Of a DNA stretch of 64,000 nt, positions 36,102 through 44,843 are shown piece by piece. Origin of the DNA: Sulfidibacterium sp964549335 (GTDB lineage: Bacteria; Bacteroidota; Bacteroidia; Bacteroidales; F082). A program made the translations under genes and the position numbers. Location: contig CAZJUQ010000020.1 of assembly GCA_964549335.1 (NCBI GenBank), forward strand, positions 1-64,000, read 5' to 3'. A model generated the notes under the pieces. The model had not been told where the DNA came from. It saw only the letters and a list, made by a program, of their open reading frames with translations, and did no database searches. Positions within the stretch are counted from its first letter, which is position 1. The number at the start of each line of letters is the position of its first letter.

Positions 36102-37655
36102 GTGAACAAAGAATTAGTAATAGATTCGAATGTTAAAGAGGTTAATATTGCGCTGCTTGAGGATAGTAATCTTGTAGAACTTCATAAAGAACAAAACAAC
36201 AACGAATTTTCGGTGGGCGATGTTTTTCTTGGCAAAGTAAGAAAAATAATGCCCGGATTGAATGCCGCATTTGTTGATGTGGGTTATCAAAAAGATGCTT
36301 TTTTGCATTATCTCGATTTGGGTCCGCAAATACAAACATTGAACAAGTTTGTTCGACTCGGACTTCAGGGAAGAACGCAACAAATTCCTTTAGAGAAGTT
36401 TACTCCGGAACCCGATATTGAAAAAACGGGAAAAATTACAAAGGTTTTAACACCGGGACAGCAGATTTTGGTTCAAATTGCAAAAGAGCCAATCTCCACC
36501 AAAGGCCCCAGAGTATCTACGGAAATTTCGTTTCCGGGAAGATTTCTCGTATTAATTCCTTTTTCCAATAAAATTTCAATTTCGCAAAAAATAAGAAGCA
36601 AAGAAGAGCGCTCCAGGCTGAAAAGGCTGATAATGAGCATTAAACCCAATAATTTCGGAGTAATTGTAAGAACCAATGCCGAAAATAAAAAGGTTGCCGA
36701 ACTGGATGCAGACCTTCGTAATCTTATTGATAAATGGGAGAAAATTCACCGTAAATTACCCAACCTCAAAGCACCGCAAAAAGTATTAAGCGAACTGGAT
36801 CGTACCTCTGCAATTTTAAGAGACCTTCTTAACGAATCGTTTAACAATATTTATATTAACGATCCAAACCTTTATCAGGAGACAAAAACATATATTGAGA
36901 GAATTGCTCCCGATAAAAAAGACATTGTAAAACATTATAAAGGCAAATCGCCTATTTTCGAACATTTTGGTATCGAAAAACAGATTAAATCTTCCTTTGG
37001 TAAAACCGTTACCATAAAAAGTGGTGTTTATCTTATTATTGAACATACCGAAGCTCTTCACGTAATTGACGTGAACAGCGGTCACCGTGTAAACAAGGAT
37101 AATTCGCAAGAACAAAATGCTCTTGTTACCAATATGGAAGCCGCCGTGGAAATTGCCCGCCAATTACGCTTAAGGGACATGGGGGGAATTATTGTCGTCG
37201 ATTTTATTGATATGCACGACGCAAAAAACCGCCGTACACTTTACGAAAAATTAAAAGAGGAGATGGCAAAAGACCGTGCAAAGCACTCCATTTTACCCCC
37301 CAGCAAATTCGGACTTATACAAATAACGCGGCAACGGGTAAGACCCGAAATGAGCATTCAGGTTCTGGAACAATGTCCGGTTTGTAACGGTACGGGAAAA
37401 ATTAAGTCGAGTTTGATGATTATTGACGACATAGAAAATCATCTCGATTATTTAATCCACGACCAAAACGAAAAAAAGTTGACCCTTACGGTTCATCCTT
37501 TTATCCATGCTTATCTTACGCAAGGTCTATTCACATCAAAGCAGTGGAAATGGTTTTTCGAATATAACATGTGGATTAAAATTATTCCTGTAAATTCGTA
37601 CCACATGCTCGAATACCACTTTTTAAACAAGAACAAAGAGGAGATAAACAAATAA
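36102..37655 (+). CDS. rng: Ribonuclease E/G family endonuclease
   Basis: 517 residues with a GTG start at 36102 (MNKELVIDSNVKEVNIALLED), the normal N-terminus of RNase G. S1-like RNA-binding part at about 35-130 (VGDVFLGKVRKIMPGLNAAFVDVG). Catalytic DNase I-like part: HVIDVNSGHRV with the metal-binding Asp, and GGIIVVDFIDM. Zinc-link cysteines in CPVCNGTGK. It lacks the long C-terminal degradosome scaffold of RNase E, so RNase G-like by length. Processes rRNA and turns over mRNA. 195 bp of AT-rich leader precede it. Confidence 0.93.
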   Translation: MNKELVIDSNVKEVNIALLEDSNLVELHKEQNNNEFSVGDVFLGKVRKIMPGLNAAFVDVGYQKDAFLHYLDLGPQIQTLNKFVRLGLQGRTQQIPLEKFTPEPDIEKTGKITKVLTPGQQILVQIAKEPISTKGPRVSTEISFPGRFLVLIPFSNKISISQKIRSKEERSRLKRLIMSIKPNNFGVIVRTNAENKKVAELDADLRNLIDKWEKIHRKLPNLKAPQKVLSELDRTSAILRDLLNESFNNIYINDPNLYQETKTYIERIAPDKKDIVKHYKGKSPIFEHFGIEKQIKSSFGKTVTIKSGVYLIIEHTEALHVIDVNSGHRVNKDNSQEQNALVTNMEAAVEIARQLRLRDMGGIIVVDFIDMHDAKNRRTLYEKLKEEMAKDRAKHSILPPSKFGLIQITRQRVRPEMSIQVLEQCPVCNGTGKIKSSLMIIDDIENHLDYLIHDQNEKKLTLTVHPFIHAYLTQGLFTSKQWKWFFEYNMWIKIIPVNSYHMLEYHFLNKNKEEINK

Positions 37656-37687
37656 AAAAAAATCCCGTTTAATGCGGGATTTTTTTT
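37656..37687. terminator. Bidirectional terminator between rng and sirtuin gene
   Basis: AAATCCCG / CGGGATTT stem with loop TTTAATG, flanked by A-run and T-run on both sides; serves both convergent genes. Confidence 0.9.
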
Positions 37688-38375
37688 ATGCTTCAAAAAG
37701 AAGCCGGTCAACAAGTGCCGGTAGTTTTTCGCCTGCTTTCCCTTTTATTACCGTTAGGTTGTCAACACCTTGAACCTTATATGCTTTGGGGTCGAGGTAG
37801 TATTTCGGTGTGTGTTGAGCTACATAATGTATCAATCCCGCTGCCGGATACACAACCATCGAAGTTCCTATAACCATGAAAATATCGGCTGATGCACAGA
37901 GTTTGGCGGCAGGTTCTATCATAGGTACGGCTTCGCCGAACCAAACTATATGAGGGCGAAGTTGAGACCCTTTTTCGCATTTGTCTCCTAATTTCAGTTC
38001 CCAGCTGTCGAGGGTGTAAATCAGCGAAGGGTCAACGGTGCTGCGGGCTTTTTTCAGTTCGCCGTGCAGATGTAAAACGTTTTTCGAGCCTGCACGTTCG
38101 TGCAAATCGTCAACATTTTGGGTGATAATATGAACGTCGTACCCCTTTTGGAGTCTCGCCAATGCTTTATGCCCTTCATTGGGTTCAACTTCAAAAAGTT
38201 GTTTACGCCTTAAGTTGTAAAATTCCAGAACAAGTTCCGGGTTTCTTTCCCAAGCCACCGGCGATGCCACCTCTTCTATACGGTGGTTACGCCACAAACC
38301 GTTGCTGTCTCTGAATGTGCTTATTCCGCTTTCGGCGCTTATTCCCGCTCCGGTTAATACAACTACCCGTTTCAT
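37686..38375 (-). CDS. cobB: Sirtuin, NAD-dependent protein deacylase (class III, CobB-like)
   Basis: 229 residues. NAD-binding GAGISAESGISTFRD (9-23), TQNVDDLHERAGS and the catalytic His104 in LHLHGEL. The Tyr53-x-x-Arg56 pair (FYNLRR), which in class III sirtuins recognises succinyl- and malonyl-lysine, is present, so desuccinylase activity is possible. The zinc module is degraded: between residues 105 and 145 only one Cys is left (GDKCEKGSQLRP) of the usual four. Removes acyl groups from lysines using NAD. Monocistronic. Confidence 0.9.
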   Translation of the reverse strand: MKRVVVLTGAGISAESGISTFRDSNGLWRNHRIEEVASPVAWERNPELVLEFYNLRRKQLFEVEPNEGHKALARLQKGYDVHIITQNVDDLHERAGSKNVLHLHGELKKARSTVDPSLIYTLDSWELKLGDKCEKGSQLRPHIVWFGEAVPMIEPAAKLCASADIFMVIGTSMVVYPAAGLIHYVAQHTPKYYLDPKAYKVQGVDNLTVIKGKAGEKLPALVDRLLFEA

Positions 38376-38412
38376 ATGTAATCGCGTAATTTTTTTATAT
38401 TTTCAAAAATAG

Positions 38413-38452
38413 GAAAAAAAACTGCCGTCTTGAATATTTCAAAACGGCAGTA
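38413..38452 (-). terminator. Terminator after mdh
   Basis: Minus strand stem ACTGCCGT...TTG / CAA...ACGGCAGT (38421-38451), followed by an eight-T run. Confidence 0.85.
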
Positions 38453-38478
38453 AAAATAATGTTGCCTGGATAATACTT

Positions 38479-39414
38479 TTACAGGTTCAGTTTGTCGTAA
38501 ACGTCCATTACTTCACGTACATGCGATGCCGAAGTGTGCAATAACGACATCTCTTCATCATTGAGGTCGATTTCGATAATCTCTTCAACACCGTTTCGTC
38601 CCAATTTTACGGGAGCGCCTACGTAAACGTCTTTCAAGCCCCATTGACCGTCCAGGCGGACACAGCACGGGAATATATGTTTTTGGTTTTGAATAACCGA
38701 CTCGGCCATTTGTGCTGCCGATGCACCCGGGGCATACCATGCCGATGTTCCGAGGAGGTTAACGATTTCGCCACCGCCTTTTTTGGTGCGTTCCACAATG
38801 GCGTCGAGTTTATCTTTCTCAATCAGGTTGGTAACGGGAATTCCCGAAACTGTTGTAAACCGCGGCAACGGTACCATGGTATCTCCGTGTCCGCCCATTA
38901 ACAATGCCTGAATGTCCATTGGCGAAACATTCAGCTCGGTGGCGAGGAATGCACGGTAACGTGCCGTATCGAGTACGCCTGCTTGTCCGAACACTTTGTT
39001 TGCCGGCTTGCCCGAAGCCATATGTGCGGCATATGTCATTACATCAAGAGGGTTCGATACAATAATAATTATAGCATCGGGAGAAGCGGCCATTACATTG
39101 TCGGTAACCGATTTGACAATCTTTGCATTGGTGGAAATCAAATCGTCGCGCGACATGCCGGGTTTACGCGGCAATCCCGATGTGATAACAACAACATCGG
39201 AACCTTCGGTTTTGGAATAGTCGTTTGTAAAACCCAAAACCCTGGTGTCGAAATGATTTATTGCCGAACTTTCCCAAATGTCAAGCGCTTTGCCTTCGGC
39301 TAACCCTTCTTTAATGTCGATTAATACAACTTCGTCGAGAAAATTCTTTTGTGCCAACACATCGGCACAGGTGGCACCAACAGAACCGGCACCTACTACT
39401 GTTACTTTTTTCAT
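38479..39414 (-). CDS. mdh: Malate dehydrogenase
   Basis: 311 residues, LDH-like MDH type. Rossmann VVGAGSVGATCADVL (6-20), Asp33 in the second strand (LIDIKEG) selecting NAD, the substrate loop GLPRKPGMSRDD with the malate-specific Arg83, and the catalytic His176 in GGHGDTMVP. Interconverts malate and oxaloacetate. Own promoter and terminator. Confidence 0.95.
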   Translation of the reverse strand: MKKVTVVGAGSVGATCADVLAQKNFLDEVVLIDIKEGLAEGKALDIWESSAINHFDTRVLGFTNDYSKTEGSDVVVITSGLPRKPGMSRDDLISTNAKIVKSVTDNVMAASPDAIIIIVSNPLDVMTYAAHMASGKPANKVFGQAGVLDTARYRAFLATELNVSPMDIQALLMGGHGDTMVPLPRFTTVSGIPVTNLIEKDKLDAIVERTKKGGGEIVNLLGTSAWYAPGASAAQMAESVIQNQKHIFPCCVRLDGQWGLKDVYVGAPVKLGRNGVEEIIEIDLNDEEMSLLHTSASHVREVMDVYDKLNL

Positions 39415-39457
39415 TGTCTTTATTGTTTTAAAAATTAAGTTGTCGTAATTTGAAATT

Positions 39458-39465
39458 CAAAAGTA
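39458..39465 (-). promoter_or_regulatory. -7 box for mdh
   Basis: Minus strand TACTTTTG matches TAnnTTTG, 43 bp before the start codon. Confidence 0.55.
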
Positions 39466-39569
39466 AACATATTTCGGATAATTAGATACTTAAAAGTTTA
39501 TAAATTGCATCGATAAAAACAATTTAAACAATCTCTAAATTATTGTTATTTTTAAACAAAATTTTTGTC

Positions 39570-40910
39570 ATGAAATTGATAGTGAAATTTACCGGATTTT
39601 TGCGAAAAATTTTACCCTCACCGTTTAGTATAGCCGTTTTATTGACCTTTACCACATTTATTTTGGCATTGATATTAACCCCACAGGAAAGTACCGGCAT
39701 ATCGCGTATCGGCGAGCTTGCAGGATATTGGGAAAAAGGTTTCTGGGAACTGTTGGCATTTTCGATGCAGATGATGTTGATATTGGTATTGGGGTATGTG
39801 CTGGCAATGACAAAACCTGTTAACAACTTTATCAACAAATTGATAAACTATGCCGATACCACTCCCAAAGCGGTTTTTCTCGTGGCATTTTTCACTATTG
39901 TTTTCAGTTTTCTCAACTGGGGTTTGGGATTGATATTCGGTGCGGTATTTGCCCGTAAGACAGGAGAACGTTTTTCGCGGGAAAAGAGACCGCTGAATTA
40001 TGCTTTGACGGGGGCGGCAGGTTATTCGGGATTAATGGTATGGCATGGCGGTTTGTCGGGGTCGGCACCACTGAAAATTGCCGAGAAGGGTCACTTTTTG
40101 ATGGATAAAACCGGTGTTGTTCCTTTGACCGACACGGTTTTTTCGCATATGAATATCATAATAAGCCTTGCTCTTTTAATAATATTGCCACTGTTTTTGA
40201 TGTGGATTGGAAAGCGTTCGAAAGGTGAAAAATTGCACTTGGAATCTTCATACGAACCGGACGAAAAAAAAGAGGAAAAACCTTCGGGCGCCGAACGTCT
40301 TGACCGGTCGAAGATATTTTCGCGTATTCTGGGGTTTGCATTTCTTTTCACCGCTCTTTACATAGCTGTAAGTGCAGGAAATTTGAAATTTATCAATCTG
40401 AATTATATCAATTTTGCGTTGTTCACCTTTGCCATCCTTTTGAATCCCGATATTTCCACCTTTCTTAACAGGGTAAACCGTTCGATAACCGCAGCATCGG
40501 GTATTCTTATACAATTTCCGTTGTATGCCGGCATAATGGGGTTGATGAAATACTCGGGACTGTTTATGGTGTTTACAGAGGGTTTTCTGAAAATTTCGAA
40601 CCAGGTGACATTACCCGTTTACACGCTGTTGAGTGCGGGAGTGGTGAATTTTTTCGTGCCGAGCGGAGGAGGCCAATGGGCTGTTCAAGGACCTGTAATT
40701 GTGGAAGCGGCCAAACATCTCGGAGTGCCGGTTTCAAAAATAGTTATGGCTCTTGCATACGGCGACGAGTGGACGAATATGTTGCAGCCATTTTGGGCAT
40801 TGCCGCTTCTCGGCATTACGGGGTTAAAAGTGAAAGAGATAGTGCCGTACACCTTTTTGCTGTTTTTGGCCGGGGGAATTATTTTTGTTGCGGGCTTGTT
40901 GTTGTTGTAA
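39570..40910 (+). CDS. Short-chain fatty acid transporter (AtoE/TIGR00366 family)
   Basis: 446 residues from the ATG at 39570; the ORF opens at a TTG nine residues earlier. About twelve membrane segments. Conserved loops of the AtoE family: LPSPFSIAVLLTF, FLNWGLGLIFGAVFARK, GYSGLMVWHGGLSGSAPL and FFVPSGGGQWAVQGP. Imports or exports short-chain fatty acids such as butyrate or acetoacetate. A charged cytoplasmic loop (residues about 225-250) is specific to this protein. Monocistronic; its 3' hairpin is shared with the convergent tRNA-Leu. Confidence 0.9.
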   Translation: MKLIVKFTGFLRKILPSPFSIAVLLTFTTFILALILTPQESTGISRIGELAGYWEKGFWELLAFSMQMMLILVLGYVLAMTKPVNNFINKLINYADTTPKAVFLVAFFTIVFSFLNWGLGLIFGAVFARKTGERFSREKRPLNYALTGAAGYSGLMVWHGGLSGSAPLKIAEKGHFLMDKTGVVPLTDTVFSHMNIIISLALLIILPLFLMWIGKRSKGEKLHLESSYEPDEKKEEKPSGAERLDRSKIFSRILGFAFLFTALYIAVSAGNLKFINLNYINFALFTFAILLNPDISTFLNRVNRSITAASGILIQFPLYAGIMGLMKYSGLFMVFTEGFLKISNQVTLPVYTLLSAGVVNFFVPSGGGQWAVQGPVIVEAAKHLGVPVSKIVMALAYGDEWTNMLQPFWALPLLGITGLKVKEIVPYTFLLFLAGGIIFVAGLLLL

Positions 40911-40913
40911 CAA

Positions 40914-40946
40914 AAAAACCTTTGCAAACATAAGTTGACAAAGGCT
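40914..40946. terminator. Bidirectional hairpin between atoE-like gene and tRNA-Leu
   Basis: CCTTTG / CAAAGG stem (about 40919-40944) with a T-run on the minus side, ending the tRNA-Leu transcript, and CTCTTTTT on the plus side. Confidence 0.75.
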
Positions 40947-40959
40947 CTTTTTGTTGTTG

Positions 40960-41044
40960 TACCCGAGGCGGGACTTGAACCCGCACGACCGCAATGGTCA
41001 TTGGATTTTAAGTCCAACGTGTCTACCAATTCCACCACTCGGGC
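40960..41044 (-). tRNA. tRNA-Leu (TAA)
   Basis: 85 nt with a long variable arm. Anticodon loop ACTTAAAAT with TAA. Acceptor GCCCGAG / CTCGGGT with a G-T last pair; no encoded CCA. T-arm GTTCAAGTC. Confidence 0.93.
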
Positions 41045-41060
41045 ACTATTTCAAAGAAAA

Positions 41061-41092
41061 ACCCCGACCCGATTACCATCGGTGTCGGGATT
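41061..41092 (-). terminator. Terminator between tRNA-Gly and tRNA-Leu
   Basis: Minus strand ATCCCGACACCGAT / ATCGGGTCGGGGT hairpin with loop GGTA, followed by TTTTTCTTT. It would end the tRNA-Gly transcript before the tRNA-Leu gene. Confidence 0.7.
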
Positions 41093-41093
41093 T

Positions 41094-41169
<76 letters not shown>

Positions 41170-41295
41170 TTCGGTTGTTTGAGGGTGCAAATGTAAAACC
41201 TTTTTTTAATTGTCAAGCAATTTTTTTGAAAATTTTTTTTTAAATTTTTTATTCCTAAAACGGCGAAAAATATTTTCTATTTTTCTTAAAAAAAA

Positions 41296-41325
41296 TTTGC
41301 AGGATATGTTTTTTTATTAATTTTG
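41296..41325 (+). promoter_or_regulatory. Complete Bacteroidetes promoter for tRNA-Pro
   Basis: TTTG at 41296-41299, an 18-bp spacer, then TAATTTTG at 41318-41325. This is the best consensus promoter in the window. Confidence 0.8.
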
Positions 41326-41359
41326 CACTGTCTTTAATCAAAAGAGATGTTCTTTAAAA

Positions 41360-41433
41360 CGGGGTGTGGTGCAGTTGGCTAGCATGCTTGCATGGGGTGC
41401 AAGTGGTCGCAGGTTCGAGTCCTGCCACTCCGA
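41360..41433 (+). tRNA. tRNA-Pro (GGG)
   Basis: 74 nt. Anticodon stem CTTGC / GCAAG encloses loop ATGGGGT, anticodon GGG. Acceptor CGGGGTG / CACTCCG with discriminator A; no encoded CCA. T-arm GTTCGAGTC. Confidence 0.92.
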
Positions 41434-41437
41434 CGAC

Positions 41438-41478
41438 AAAAAGGGATAACTTATTGAAAAATAGGTTGTCCCTTTTTT
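41438..41478 (+). terminator. Terminator after tRNA-Pro
   Basis: AAAAAGGGATAAC / GTTGTCCCTTTTT stem with one T-G pair, ending in a T-run. Confidence 0.85.
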
Positions 41479-41542
41479 CATGTTCGTATATTACAACTCT
41501 GTTTTTATGTCAGCAGCCGGTGTTTAACGGCAACAAGCCTGT

Positions 41543-42541
41543 TTAAAGTAATTTATTTATAATATCGTCAACCGAAACGCCTTCGGCTTCAGCTTTGTAA
41601 TTTTTAACAAGACGGTGTCTTAAAACGGGGAGGGCAACGGCTTTTACGTTTTCGATATCAGGAGAGTATTTTCCGTGAAGAGCCGCATGTGTTTTGGCGG
41701 CAACTATTAAAAACTGGGAGGCTCTGGGTCCTGCACCCCAGTTGATATAGTTATTTGTCCACTCGTGGGCTTTGGGGGTGCCGGGTCTCGTTTTGGAAAC
41801 AAGATTTACGGCATATTCCACCACATTGTCGGCAACGGGTATCTTACGCAACAATTGTTGAAAGAATAGAATTTCTTCAGCTTCCATAACAACATCAACA
41901 TCAGTTTCGTTACCGGCGGTGGTAAGTTTTACAATATTATTTTCCTCTTCAAAAGAGGGGTAATCCAGGATAAGGTTAAACATAAACCTGTCAAGTTGCG
42001 CTTCGGGCAAAGGATAAGTGCCTTCCTGTTCAATGGGGTTTTGAGTTGCAAGAACGAAAAAGGGTTCCGGAAGCCGGTATGTTGTTCCCGCAACGGTAAC
42101 CGCTTTTTCCTGCATGGCTTCGAGGAGAGCGGCCTGGGTTTTAGGCGGTGTGCGGTTAATTTCGTCGGCAAGGATAAGATTTGCAAAGACAGGACCTTTC
42201 AGAAACTTGAATTTTCGTTGTTCGTCGAGAATTTCGGTGCCTATGATATCGGAGGGCATAAGGTCGGGGGTGAATTGAATGCGGCTGTACGAGAGTCCCA
42301 GGACTTTTCCTATTGTATTTACGAGCAATGTTTTTGCCAGGCCGGGTACACCAATCAACAATACATGTCCTTTGCTCAGAATTGAAATCAGAGTTTGTTC
42401 GACAATTTCGTTTTGGCCGACTATTACTTTTGCAATTTCATTTTTAAGATTGCTATATTTTTCCACTAAAGCATCTACAGCTTCCACGTCCGATTTATAT
42501 TCCATTGTTACTGTTTTATTGCTGTTGTTTATTGTACCCAT
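41543..42541 (-). CDS. MoxR-family AAA+ ATPase
   Basis: 332 residues. Walker A GVPGLAKT (64-71), Walker B LILADEINRT, sensor 1 ATQNPIEQEGTYPLPEAQLDRF and a C-terminal lid. MoxR ATPases act as chaperones for assembly of other complexes, often with VWA-domain or DUF58 proteins; none lies directly after it here. The start overlaps the surA-like gene by 13 bp; an inner ATG at 42505 would remove the overlap. Last gene of the folding cluster that begins at guaB. Confidence 0.9.
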   Translation of the reverse strand: MGTINNSNKTVTMEYKSDVEAVDALVEKYSNLKNEIAKVIVGQNEIVEQTLISILSKGHVLLIGVPGLAKTLLVNTIGKVLGLSYSRIQFTPDLMPSDIIGTEILDEQRKFKFLKGPVFANLILADEINRTPPKTQAALLEAMQEKAVTVAGTTYRLPEPFFVLATQNPIEQEGTYPLPEAQLDRFMFNLILDYPSFEEENNIVKLTTAGNETDVDVVMEAEEILFFQQLLRKIPVADNVVEYAVNLVSKTRPGTPKAHEWTNNYINWGAGPRASQFLIVAAKTHAALHGKYSPDIENVKAVALPVLRHRLVKNYKAEAEGVSVDDIINKLL

Positions 42542-43938
42542 TTATGTTCGAATTTACACTTTTTATAGTCGTCAATTATTCTGATATAAGTTTTTGCGGC
42601 TTTTTGGTTTATCCATTTGCTTATTGTTTCCATTTGCTTGTGTTGGAGTGCCCACTGTTGAATTTTGCTGTAATCCTGTTTCAGATTTGCCCTGTGAGGT
42701 TTGGTTTTCGATTCGAGATACAAAAGCCGGTAAGCATCTTTTTGGTTTTCTTCGGTTTTCATGGGCACGGGGTTTGATATTTCGCCAGGTTTCATTTTCT
42801 CAATGGTAAAAGAGACCTGTTGGTCGAGTTGTTCACCTTCAAATTCAATGCCTCCCGTGTAAGGATTGATAAGATAGCCGCCATTGTTTTTGTTATCGCC
42901 GTCGGAGAATTTTTCAACGGCTTCGTCGAATGTAATGGAGTCGTTTCTGATGAGTTGTGCCACGGAATCGAGTATTGAACGTGCTTTAGCCAAATCGGCG
43001 GGCGAGACTTTGGGAACCATCAAAATGTGGCGCACATTAATAAAATCGCCTTTGCGGTCAATCATTTGGATGATATGGTATCCCGCTTTTGTTTCCACCA
43101 CGTCGGAAATTTCGCCGGGTTTAAGTTTAAAAGCGACGGCTTCAAATTCGGGGTAGAGTTGTCCGCGACCGTAATAACCGAGTTCGCCGCCGTTTTTTGC
43201 CGAGCCGGGATCTTCGGAATAGAGTATTGCCATTGTTGAAAAACTTTCGCCGTTAAGAATACGTTTCCTCAATTCGAGTAACTTCTCTTTTACCCTGAGT
43301 TTTTCCTCGATGCTTATTGGCGGATTTTTTACAATCTGACGTATTACATATTCCGTTTTTATCAAAGGGACACTGTCTTTGGGTATCGATTTGAAATATG
43401 AACGTATCTCCGAAGGTGTTACCTGAACGTTTTGAATAATGTTTTGCTGAACTTGTTGTGCAAGCATTTGCTCTTTTACTATATCGTAAAGTTCGGATTT
43501 GATATCGACCAAACTTTTTCCGTAGTACTCTTCCAGTTTTTTTTGACTGCCGAATTGATTAATGAATCCCGAGAGTCGCCTGTCGAGTTCGGAGCTTACT
43601 TGAGCATCGTCAACGGTAAGGCTGTCAACCTCGGCTTGTGCAACCATAAGTTTTTGAAAAAGGATATCTTCAAGAATTTTACATCTCATTTCGGTGGCGC
43701 TGCCCAATATTTGATTTTGTAATCTGTAGTTGATATATTGGTTTTCGATGTCCGATTCGAGAATGGCATTTCCACCTACTATTGCTACAACACGGTCGAT
43801 TATTTGCCCTTTTGGAGCAACCGTGTCGTTAGCTTCGCCGGTTTGAGCGTGTAGAGGTATGTTTAAACCCCGGAAAGCCGCAATAAAGGCAAACAGGGTA
43901 ATTATCAATTTTATTCTTTGTTTTACGTTACGGTTCAT
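42529..43938 (-). CDS. surA: SurA-like periplasmic peptidylprolyl isomerase
   Basis: 469 residues. Signal segment about 12-31 (ending near LHAQ). SurA N-terminal chaperone domain at about 45-175 (IIDRVVAIVGGNAILESDIENQ). One complete parvulin domain at about 180-280 (SMAILYSEDPGSAKNGGELG, then AGYHIIQMIDRK) and a second degenerate one at about 285-390. Folds outer membrane proteins in transit. 8 bp downstream of the SurA-like lipoprotein gene; the three PPIase-type genes and MoxR are packed head to tail. Confidence 0.9.
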   Translation of the reverse strand: MNRNVKQRIKLIITLFAFIAAFRGLNIPLHAQTGEANDTVAPKGQIIDRVVAIVGGNAILESDIENQYINYRLQNQILGSATEMRCKILEDILFQKLMVAQAEVDSLTVDDAQVSSELDRRLSGFINQFGSQKKLEEYYGKSLVDIKSELYDIVKEQMLAQQVQQNIIQNVQVTPSEIRSYFKSIPKDSVPLIKTEYVIRQIVKNPPISIEEKLRVKEKLLELRKRILNGESFSTMAILYSEDPGSAKNGGELGYYGRGQLYPEFEAVAFKLKPGEISDVVETKAGYHIIQMIDRKGDFINVRHILMVPKVSPADLAKARSILDSVAQLIRNDSITFDEAVEKFSDGDNKNNGGYLINPYTGGIEFEGEQLDQQVSFTIEKMKPGEISNPVPMKTEENQKDAYRLLYLESKTKPHRANLKQDYSKIQQWALQHKQMETISKWINQKAAKTYIRIIDDYKKCKFEHKWVQ

Positions 43939-43946
43939 GGCATTGT

Positions 43947-44843
43947 TTAATAAATAACAAAAAGTTTTTCTTTTATTCCTTTTTCAATTATATCGTTCTT
44001 CATCTTTTTTAGCAGCAAGTTTTTTCTTTTGTTGATAATTATGCTTTTGATATAATTTTTTTCAAAATCCAACGGTGAAGTTTCGTCTTTTATTTTAAAG
44101 TTTACAAATTTAATCAGATAAATGTTTTTGTCGTCTTTTATGTTGATGATACGGTGGTTTTTCAGGAAGAGTTCCTGATTGTAAGTCTCTATGGGGAATT
44201 TTTTCAACAGGTCGTTAAATCTAATCCAGTTGGAGGTATCGGCGGAATAATGAATATCGAGATTTGAAGCGTAAAATTCGAGGGAATCAATCATTAAGCT
44301 GTCGGGCAACTCCAATATTTTTTTAAAATGTTTTGCTTCGTCTTCACCTTCAGTCGAATTGGGCAAAACGGCATAAACCGCTTTTACGATATTTTCTTTC
44401 AGTTCAAAGTCGTTCAGGTGGTTTTTGTAATACGCCTCTATCTCTTTATCATCCACAACCGTATCCAATTTCTGTTTAACGAGTTCGGTTTCGTATTGAA
44501 AAATAATCAATGAATTTTTATACTCTTCGAGTTGTTTGTCGAAATTCAGTTTTTCTTCGGGTAGATTTTTCAGAGCCTGTTCAACAATAAGGCGTGTTTC
44601 CACCCATTTGCGGATATAACTTTTGACCATTCTTATGCTGTCGTACACCGAAGTGCCCGGGGGTACCAAACCTTTTATGTCATCTTCGTAAAGATACCGG
44701 TTGCCCACCTGCGCAAGCACAATTCCCTCTTTTTCCATTAAATTGCGGTTGCAAGAAAAGGATATTGATACAACGGCAATTAAGAACAACAAAAGTTTAA
44801 GAAAAACCGTTTTGTTTTTGTTCCTATTATTTTTCAATTGCAA
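43947..44843 (-). CDS. SurA-like lipoprotein without parvulin domain
   Basis: 298 residues. Lipoprotein signal ISFSCNRN (Cys about 31). The next part (GIVLAQVGNRYLYEDDIKGLVP, VKSYIRKWVETRLIVEQA) resembles the SurA N-terminal chaperone domain. The PPIase core motifs (SxD, GGxLG, GYHIIxL) are not seen, only fragments such as NIVKAVYAVLPN. So it is probably a membrane-anchored chaperone that lost or never had isomerase activity. Starts within the last 17 bp of the 679-residue PPIase gene. Confidence 0.75.
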   Translation of the reverse strand: MQLKNNRNKNKTVFLKLLLFLIAVVSISFSCNRNLMEKEGIVLAQVGNRYLYEDDIKGLVPPGTSVYDSIRMVKSYIRKWVETRLIVEQALKNLPEEKLNFDKQLEEYKNSLIIFQYETELVKQKLDTVVDDKEIEAYYKNHLNDFELKENIVKAVYAVLPNSTEGEDEAKHFKKILELPDSLMIDSLEFYASNLDIHYSADTSNWIRFNDLLKKFPIETYNQELFLKNHRIINIKDDKNIYLIKFVNFKIKDETSPLDFEKNYIKSIIINKRKNLLLKKMKNDIIEKGIKEKLFVIY

